Source of the DNA: Actinomycetes bacterium
GTDB taxonomy: Bacteria > Actinomycetota > Actinomycetes > Propionibacteriales > Nocardioidaceae
DNA length: 36,586 bases
Direction of reading: 5' to 3'
NCBI GenBank assembly: GCA_023460975.1
Contig: JAEWOG010000077.1
Span: 1 to 36,586, forward strand
Program-made: the position numbers and the translations under genes
The notes under the pieces: generated by a model
What the model saw: only the letters and a program-made list of their open reading frames with translations
Database searches by the model: none
Told to the model about the DNA's origin: nothing
Shown: in pieces, positions 31,688 to 36,586 of the stretch
Layout: every line of letters starts with the position of its first letter
Position numbering within the stretch: position 1 is the first letter of the stretch

Positions 31688-31717
31688 CCGAGCACGGTAG
31701 CGGCTCCCTCAACGCAA

Positions 31718-31765
31718 CAACGTCATACGGTCGGCGCAATCGCTCGCGCCGACCGTATGACGTTG
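31718..31765. repeat. Perfect 20-bp inverted repeat after moeZ
   Basis: Positions 31718-31737 and 31746-31765 are exact reverse complements (key ends CAACGTCATACGG and CCGTATGACGTTG) around an 8-base loop. It lies 7 bases beyond the moeZ stop and upstream of the alkyltransferase promoter. It could terminate moeZ transcription (TTGTTGCGTTG follows), but the stem is unusually long and perfect. Confidence 0.8.
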
Positions 31766-31772
31766 AAGGGGC

Positions 31773-32981
31773 TCAGTACGTCGGCTGGCTGGTGTCGATC
31801 TGGCTGACCCACGCCACCACGCCGCCGCCCACGTGGACGGCGTCGTCGTAGCCGGCGCCCTTGATGACCGCGAGGCACTCAGCCGAGCGCACGCCGGACT
31901 TGCAGTGCAGCACCACCTGGGTACCGGAGTCGACCGACGGCAGCTGGCCCAGCGCGGAGCCGTTGAGGAACTCGCCCTTGGGGATGAGCACCGAGCCCGG
32001 GATCTTGTTGATCTCGTACTCGTTGGGCTCACGCACGTCGACGAGCACGAAGTCGCGCGTGCCTGCCTCGCGCTCGGCCAGCATCTCCTCGAGCTGCTTC
32101 ACCGAGATCGTCGAACCGGCGGCGGCGTCGGCGGCCTCGTCGGACACGGCACCGCAGAAGGTGTCGTAGTCGATGAGTCCGGTGACCGTCGGGTTCTCAC
32201 CGCAGAGCGCGCAGTTGGGGTCCTTGCGCACCTTGAGCTTGCGGTACTCCATCTCGAGCGCGTCATAGATCATCAGCTTGCCGATCAGCGGCTCGCCGAT
32301 GCCCGCGAGCAGCTTGATGGCCTCGTTGACCTGGATCGAGCCGATCGAGGCGCACAGCACGCCGAGCACGCCGCCCTCGGCGCACGAGGGCACCATGCCG
32401 GGCGGCGGGGGCTCGGGGTAGAGGCAGCGGTAGCACGGGGCCTCGGCGTCCATGCTGGGGGCGAAGACGGAGGCCTGGCCGTCGAAGCGATAGATCGAGC
32501 CCCACACGTACGGGATCCCGAGCAGGTACGCCGCGTCGTTGACCATGTAGCGGGTCGCGAAGTTGTCCGTCCCGTCGACGATCAGGTCATAGCCGGAGAA
32601 GATCTCCATGACGTTGTCGTTGTCGAGTCGACCCTCGTGGAGCACGACGTTGACCAGCGGGTTGGTCTCGGCGACGGACTCCTTGGCCGAGACGGCCTTC
32701 GGCTTCCCGATGTCGGACTGGCCGTGGATGATCTGGCGCTGCAGGTTGGACTCGTCGACCTCGTCGAACTCGGCGATGCCGAGCGTGCCGACGCCTGCCG
32801 CGGCGAGGTAGAGCAGAGCGGGGGAACCGAGACCGCCGGCGCCGATGACCAGCACCTTGGCGTTCTTCAGCCGCTTCTGCCCGGCCATGCCCACGTCGGG
32901 AATGATCAGGTGGCGGCTGTAGCGGCGGACCTCGTCGATGGTCAGCTCCTCAGCGGGCTCGACGAGCGGCGGGAACGGCAC
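31773..32981 (-). CDS. moeZ: Adenylyltransferase/sulfurtransferase MoeZ
   Basis: A 402-residue fusion of an E1-like MoeB/ThiF domain and a rhodanese. The adenylylation domain has GAGGLGSP (47-54), ESNLQRQIIH and VDGTDNFATR. Its zinc site is formed by CYRC and CALC. The rhodanese domain carries CKSGVRS with the persulfide cysteine C360. In actinobacteria MoeZ activates MoaD- and CysO-like sulfur carriers for molybdenum cofactor and cysteine synthesis. The GTG at 32981 has AGGAG six bases upstream; the frame is open to 33065 without similarity. It is divergent from the TetR gene, as in the mycobacterial gene order. Confidence 0.95.
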   Translation of the reverse strand: MPFPPLVEPAEELTIDEVRRYSRHLIIPDVGMAGQKRLKNAKVLVIGAGGLGSPALLYLAAAGVGTLGIAEFDEVDESNLQRQIIHGQSDIGKPKAVSAKESVAETNPLVNVVLHEGRLDNDNVMEIFSGYDLIVDGTDNFATRYMVNDAAYLLGIPYVWGSIYRFDGQASVFAPSMDAEAPCYRCLYPEPPPPGMVPSCAEGGVLGVLCASIGSIQVNEAIKLLAGIGEPLIGKLMIYDALEMEYRKLKVRKDPNCALCGENPTVTGLIDYDTFCGAVSDEAADAAAGSTISVKQLEEMLAEREAGTRDFVLVDVREPNEYEINKIPGSVLIPKGEFLNGSALGQLPSVDSGTQVVLHCKSGVRSAECLAVIKGAGYDDAVHVGGGVVAWVSQIDTSQPTY

Positions 32982-33222
32982 GGGGGTCTCCTTCGGGTGT
33001 CGGACAACGCGTCTGCGCGGTATGGGTGCAACCGCGCCGACGCTTCCCATGTTCCCGTCCAGCACCTCTCACACCGACTGCATCCCGCATTTCGGACCAT
33101 GGGTCCACCATGTGGAATTACCAAAGAGTAGGGTCGCTGCCCCCACGGCTACGCGTGCCGCGTTAGGCTCCGACCGGAGCACCTGCACGCGTGCCCCGTA
33201 CGCCTGAGGAGGGGTCGTCCAC
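32982..33222. promoter_or_regulatory. Divergent moeZ / TetR promoter region with palindromes
   Basis: The 241-base gap has GGACC-ATG-GGTCC (33094-33106) running into CCAC-CAT-GTGG (33105-33115), adjoining palindromes that could be an operator for the TetR protein. TACTCT (33130-33125, -) and TAGGCT (33163-33168, +) are possible -10 boxes for moeZ and the TetR gene. No small gene is evident. Confidence 0.4.
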
Positions 33223-33861
33223 GTGACGAGTGACAGCACCGAGATCGCCGACCTGCGGCCACGCGGCGGGCGCATGCCCCGCAAGGAACGCAGGGCACAG
33301 CTGCTGGAGTCGGCGATGAACGCCTTCGTGGCGCACGGCTACCACGCCGCCGCCATGGACGAGATCGCCGAGCGCGCAGGCGTGTCCAAGCCGGTGCTCT
33401 ACCAGCACTTCCCGGGCAAGCTCGACCTCTACCTGGCCGTGCTCGACACGTCCTGCGACGCGATCGTCGACCACTGCCGCCATGCCCTCGAGTCGACGCA
33501 CGACAACAAGCTGCGCGTCGAGGCGACCATTCGCGCCTTCTACGACTTCGTCGGCAACGACACCGGCGCGTTCCGCCTGGTCTATGAGTCCGACCTGACG
33601 AGCGAGCCCGCCGTACGCGCCCGCGTCGACCGTACGACCACCGAGTGCGCCGCGCTGGTTGCCGAGGTGATTCGCGAGGACACCAGCCTGCCCGCCGAGG
33701 CAGCCCACCTGCTGGCAGTGTCGCTGGTGGGAATGGCACAGGTCTCGGCCCGGTTCTGGCTGGACGAGAACAACGACATCACGCTGGAGCAGGCCGCTGG
33801 CCTGGTCTCCGGCCTGGCGTGGCGCGGCATCGCCGGGCACCCGCTCAACGAGGACGCCTGA
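33223..33861 (+). CDS. TetR family transcriptional regulator
   Basis: A 212-residue TetR-type repressor. The N-terminal helix-turn-helix domain spans about 20-70 (RKERRAQLLESAMNAF, then MDEIAERAGVSKPVLYQHFPGKLDLY). The C-terminal ligand domain is helical with SCDAIVDHCRHALES and AFRLVYESDL. The ligand is unknown. The position between moeZ and the DUF3107 gene matches Rv3208 in M. tuberculosis as I recall it. The GTG start has GAGGAGG about ten bases upstream. It is probably co-transcribed with the DUF3107 gene 26 bases downstream. Confidence 0.93.
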   Translation: MTSDSTEIADLRPRGGRMPRKERRAQLLESAMNAFVAHGYHAAAMDEIAERAGVSKPVLYQHFPGKLDLYLAVLDTSCDAIVDHCRHALESTHDNKLRVEATIRAFYDFVGNDTGAFRLVYESDLTSEPAVRARVDRTTTECAALVAEVIREDTSLPAEAAHLLAVSLVGMAQVSARFWLDENNDITLEQAAGLVSGLAWRGIAGHPLNEDA

Positions 33862-33887
33862 GCGTCACCGCACGACGAGGAGGAACC

Positions 33888-34106
33888 ATGGAACTCAAGA
33901 TCGGCGTTCAGTACGCCCAGCGCGAACTGGTCGTGGAGACCGACGAGAAGACCGAGGCCATCGAGGGCCGGCTCAACGACGCCCTCGCGGGCGGCACGGT
34001 GTTCACGGTGACCGACAGCAAGGGACGCCAGATCCTGGTTCCCGGCGACAAGATCACCTACGTCGAGATCGGCACCAACGTCTCTGGCACCGTCGGCTTC
34101 CGCTGA
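33888..34106 (+). CDS. DUF3107 family small protein
   Basis: A 72-residue protein with the DUF3107 pattern: MELKIGVQYAQRELVVE, a central helix, then FTVTDSKGRQILVPGDKITYVEIG. The family is confined to actinobacteria and corresponds to Rv3208A/TB9.4; its role is unknown. GAGGAGGAACC before the ATG is a strong ribosome binding site. It is the second gene of the TetR operon and is followed by an intrinsic terminator. Confidence 0.92.
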   Translation: MELKIGVQYAQRELVVETDEKTEAIEGRLNDALAGGTVFTVTDSKGRQILVPGDKITYVEIGTNVSGTVGFR

Positions 34107-34124
34107 GCCGCAACCCGACGTACC

Positions 34125-34168
34125 AAACCCCCGCTCCGGCGCTCCTCTGAGCGCGGGACGGGGGTTTT
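34125..34168 (+). terminator. Intrinsic terminator after the DUF3107 gene
   Basis: AAACCCCCG pairs with CGGGGGTTT, and GGCGCTC with GAGCGC inside it, ending in TTTT. It lies 19 bases after the stop codon. Confidence 0.85.
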
Positions 34169-34212
34169 GGCTGTGCGGCTGTCCGGGGTTGCGGACCCGT
34201 ACGGCGGAGGAC

Positions 34213-34267
34213 CCCCGCCTGAGCGGGGATTCATGCACGTTGTGGTCGTTGCAAAGCCCACAACGTG
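34213..34267 (-). terminator. Two hairpins after the ferritin-like gene
   Basis: CACGTTGTGG (34236-34245) pairs exactly with CCACAACGTG (34258-34267), and CCCCGC-CTGA-GCGGGG forms a second stem at 34213-34228. On the minus strand both follow the stop of the ferritin-like gene at 34306. Confidence 0.55.
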
Positions 34268-34305
34268 TCGGGATCGCCCACCCAGTCAGCCCGTACGCGG
34301 AGCAA

Positions 34306-35025
34306 TCAGGCGTCGAGGCCCAGTTCACCCATGCGCTCGGTGTGACGCTCGGTGAGCCGGGTGAGCATCCGACCCAACGCGGCGAGATCGAGGCTGGGCC
34401 GGTCCACTCCGCCCGTGAGCAGGGCCGTGAGTGCGTCACGCTCGGCGGCGATCCGCTGGGCCTGGGTGAGCGCCTCCCCCATGATCCGGCGCCCCCACAG
34501 CGCGAGGCGGCCGGCGAGGCGCGGGTCCTCAGCGATGGCCTTGCGGACCCGGTCGACGACGAAGGCCGAGCGGCCCGAGTCCTCCAGCGACGCAACGATC
34601 AGGTCGCGGGTGACGGGGTCGAGGTAGGCGGCGATCTCGCGGTAGAAGTCCGCGGCCAGCCCGTCACCGACGTACGCCTTCACGAGGCCCTCGTAGAAGT
34701 CGGAGGGCGCGGTGTGGTCGTGGAAGTCCTCGAAGCTGGCGTCGAACTCGGCCATCGCCGCGTACGGGTCCGCACCGAGCTCGACGAGCCGGTCGCGCAG
34801 GTCGAGCAGATGCTGCAACTCGGTCGCGGCCATCGCCGCGATCTCGATGCGGTCCGCCATGGTCGGCGCGAGCTTGGCGTCGTCGGCCAACCGCTCGAAG
34901 GCGGAGTACTCACCGCGGGCGATGACGCCGAGCAGGTCGATGGCCGCGAAGCGGTAGTCCTCGTCGTGGGCGAGGTCGTCGCCGGGGACGTGCTCGGGGG
35001 ACGCTCCGGCAGCGGATTCAGTCAT
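34306..35025 (-). CDS. Ferritin-like fold protein (MiaE-like group)
   Basis: A 239-residue, all-helical protein of the ferritin-like group found beside rhlE in actinobacteria (Rv3210c type). Putative metal ligands are visible in ARGEYSAFERLADDA, AATELQHLLDL and FEDFHDHTAPSDFYEGLVKAY (E, H and further E residues). The family has been compared with tRNA hydroxylase MiaE, but its activity is unproven. The ATG at 35025 is fixed by TAGGCT six bases upstream, a leaderless pattern. Its promoter lies back to back with that of rhlE. Confidence 0.88.
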   Translation of the reverse strand: MTESAAGASPEHVPGDDLAHDEDYRFAAIDLLGVIARGEYSAFERLADDAKLAPTMADRIEIAAMAATELQHLLDLRDRLVELGADPYAAMAEFDASFEDFHDHTAPSDFYEGLVKAYVGDGLAADFYREIAAYLDPVTRDLIVASLEDSGRSAFVVDRVRKAIAEDPRLAGRLALWGRRIMGEALTQAQRIAAERDALTALLTGGVDRPSLDLAALGRMLTRLTERHTERMGELGLDA

Positions 35026-35031
35026 GAATGC

Positions 35032-35220
35032 AGCCTACCGATAGCATGGGGTTGATCAGCCTCCGGCGGGGCCACCCGGCTCCGCGTGCACGAGGACGGA
35101 TCGCGCCCCGTCCGGGCCGAGACCACTCACCCGGATCCGCAGGGTGCAGGCATGTGCGCGGCCCACCACAGGAGTCGGCCGCACATTCGGACGTACTCCT
35201 GAAGAAAGCGACCACACCAC
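35032..35220 (+). promoter_or_regulatory. Back-to-back promoters and long 5' leader of rhlE
   Basis: TAGGCT on the minus strand (35037-35032) serves the ferritin-like gene. TAGCAT on the plus strand (35042-35047) is a candidate -10 box for rhlE and would give a leader of about 165 bases. The leader holds a 16-codon reading frame (ATG at 35152, stop at 35202) and a hairpin GTGC..GGCC / GGCCGCAC at 35154-35184. No recognised riboswitch is seen. Confidence 0.4.
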
Positions 35221-36586
35221 GTGACCACGTTCCGCGAACTCGGGGTCCACCCCGAGATCTGCGACGCGCTCGAGCGCGCCGGCATCACCACCCCCTTCGC
35301 CATCCAGGAGATGACCCTCTCGGTCGCTCTGGTCGGCACCGACCTCATCGGCCAGGCCCGCACGGGCACGGGCAAGACCTTCGCCTTCGGCATCCCGGTC
35401 ATCCAGCGCTCGGTGTCCCCCAAGGACCCCGACTACGCCGACATGCCGCAGGGCAAGCCGCAGGCCCTCATCGTGGCGCCCACGCGCGAACTGGCCCTCC
35501 AGGTCTCCAACGACATCGAGCTGGCCAGCGCCGACCGCGGCCTGCGCGTGCTGACCGTCTACGGCGGCGTCGGGTACGAGCCCCAGCTCGAGGCCCTGGA
35601 CGCGGGCGTCGACATCGTCGTCGGGACGCCCGGTCGTCTCATCGACCTGGCCAACCGCAAGGCGCTCGACCTCTCGCACGTGCACGCGCTCGTGCTCGAC
35701 GAGGCCGACGAGATGCTCGACCTGGGCTTCTTGCCCGACGTGGAGAAGCTCCTCAAGCTCACCCCCGAGACCCGGCAGACGATGCTGTTCTCGGCGACGA
35801 TGCCGGCCGCGATCATCGCCCTGGCGCGCATGCACATGCGCCACCCGATGAACATCCGCGCCGAGTCCTCGTACGAGAACGCGACCGTCCCCGCGACGGC
35901 GCAGTTCATCTACCAGGCCCACGACCTCGACAAGCCCGAGATCATCGGCCGCGTCCTGCAGTCGGCCGACATGGAGAAGCTCATCGTCTTCACCCGCACC
36001 AAGCGGCAGGCGCAGCGGGTGGCCGAGGACCTTGCCGAGCGCGGGTTCAAGGCCGCTCCCCTCCACGGTGACATGGCGCAGGTGGCCCGCGAGAAGGCGC
36101 TCGCGAAGTTCCGCGAGGACAAGCTCCAGGTCCTGGTCGCCACCGACGTCGCCGCCCGCGGCATCGACGTGCGCGGCGTCTCGCACGTCATCAACTACAC
36201 GTGCCCCGAGGACGAGAAGACCTACGTCCACCGCATCGGCCGTACGGGGCGCGCCGGCGCCTCGGGCACCGCGATCACCTTCGTCGACTGGGCCGACCTG
36301 CACCGCTGGAAGCTCATCAACAAGGCCCTCGACCTGCCGTTCGACGAGCCGGTCGAGACCTACTCCACCTCCCCGCACCTGCTCACCGACCAGGGCATCG
36401 CCGAGGGCACCAAGGGCCGCATCGCCGACCCGGCGCCCGCGCCCAAGCGCGACTCCGAGCCGCGTCGCGAGCGCTCCGAGCGGCCCAAGCGCGAGCGCAC
36501 CCGCCGTCGTACGCGCTCGGGCGAGACCGTCGCCGGGGACGCCCCGGCGAAGGCGGACGCGCCCGCGGCCGAGGCCGGCTCCGCGC
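35221..36586 (+). CDS. rhlE: DEAD-box RNA helicase RhlE, 3' end beyond the window
   Basis: The 455 codons in the window form a DEAD-box helicase. Motifs in order are the Q motif (F26, Q29), ARTGTGKT (46-53), PTRELALQ, GTPGRLIDL, DEAD (160-163), FSATMP, TRTKRQAQR, ATDVAARGIDVRGV and HRIGRTGRAG. After about residue 400 comes a basic Arg/Lys/Pro/Ala-rich tail (RRERSERPKRER region) that runs past the right edge. It unwinds RNA duplexes in ribosome assembly or mRNA turnover. The GTG at 35221 gives the family N-terminus (TTFRELGVHPEI); the ribosome binding site is weak. It corresponds to Rv3211 by gene order. Confidence 0.94.
   Translation, partial: MTTFRELGVHPEICDALERAGITTPFAIQEMTLSVALVGTDLIGQARTGTGKTFAFGIPVIQRSVSPKDPDYADMPQGKPQALIVAPTRELALQVSNDIELASADRGLRVLTVYGGVGYEPQLEALDAGVDIVVGTPGRLIDLANRKALDLSHVHALVLDEADEMLDLGFLPDVEKLLKLTPETRQTMLFSATMPAAIIALARMHMRHPMNIRAESSYENATVPATAQFIYQAHDLDKPEIIGRVLQSADMEKLIVFTRTKRQAQRVAEDLAERGFKAAPLHGDMAQVAREKALAKFREDKLQVLVATDVAARGIDVRGVSHVINYTCPEDEKTYVHRIGRTGRAGASGTAITFVDWADLHRWKLINKALDLPFDEPVETYSTSPHLLTDQGIAEGTKGRIADPAPAPKRDSEPRRERSERPKRERTRRRTRSGETVAGDAPAKADAPAAEAGSA

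Noticed and set aside
1..36586. CRISPR arrays, rRNA genes or riboswitches
   Set aside because: I saw no regularly spaced repeats, no rRNA-like sequence and no recognised riboswitch core; the only RNA gene I can support is tRNA-fMet.

Overview
The window looks like chromosome from a high-GC actinobacterium, most likely a member of the Propionibacteriales such as Nocardioides or a relative. This rests on the GTG/ATG start mix, the many leaderless start sites (TANNNT, 6-7 nt, then ATG/GTG), the presence of WhiB7, mycoredoxin, UvrD2, AdnAB, a PPA1309-type protein, UPF0182 and MoeZ, and the GC-rich codon use. The assignment to family level is inference.

Region 1 (1 to about 7260) is accessory DNA. 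It begins with the broken-off 5' end of an IS3-type transposase gene. Next come a Pnkp/Hen1 RNA-repair pair (minus strand), a divergent COG3541-type polymerase-beta-fold nucleotidyltransferase, an unrecognised two-part protein with a CxCGxxGC motif, and a tyrosine recombinase. The recombinase lies beside the 3' end of an initiator tRNA-fMet gene, a typical integration site. The hexamer CGTACG, common in the rest of the window, occurs here only at about the chance level. I read this as a genomic island whose other end lies to the left of the window. Pnkp and Hen1 would heal and seal RNAs cut by ribotoxins, with 2'-O-methylation protecting the repaired site. The nucleotidyltransferase and the unknown protein are candidate extra components.

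Region 2 (7398 to 36586) is core chromosome. As I recall it, the gene order resembles the Mycobacterium tuberculosis Rv3193c-Rv3211 neighbourhood. It holds a membrane/protease operon (ylbL-like, PPA1309, UPF0182), moaE, a DUF2342 protein with a NUDIX hydrolase, a YgjP-like metallopeptidase with a PHP-domain protein, an enoyl-CoA hydratase, a DUF5679 zinc protein and a cyclodehydratase-like fragment. whiB7 follows with a long attenuated leader containing a 63-residue upstream reading frame, then uvrD2, mrx1, nudC, deoD, and an operon of an alkyltransferase-like protein, an acyltransferase and the AdnA/AdnB helicase-nuclease. The window ends with moeZ, a TetR regulator, DUF3107, a ferritin-like protein and the DEAD-box helicase rhlE, which runs off the right edge. 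Many products concern nucleic-acid maintenance, redox balance or ribosome-stress response.

Beyond the genes, four non-coding structures stand out: the whiB7 leader (promoter, upstream reading frame, competing hairpins), a cluster of DnaA-box-like 9-mers upstream of the PHP-domain gene, six copies of AGCGTG packed in the promoter region between the enoyl-CoA hydratase and DUF5679 genes, and a perfect 20-bp inverted repeat after moeZ.
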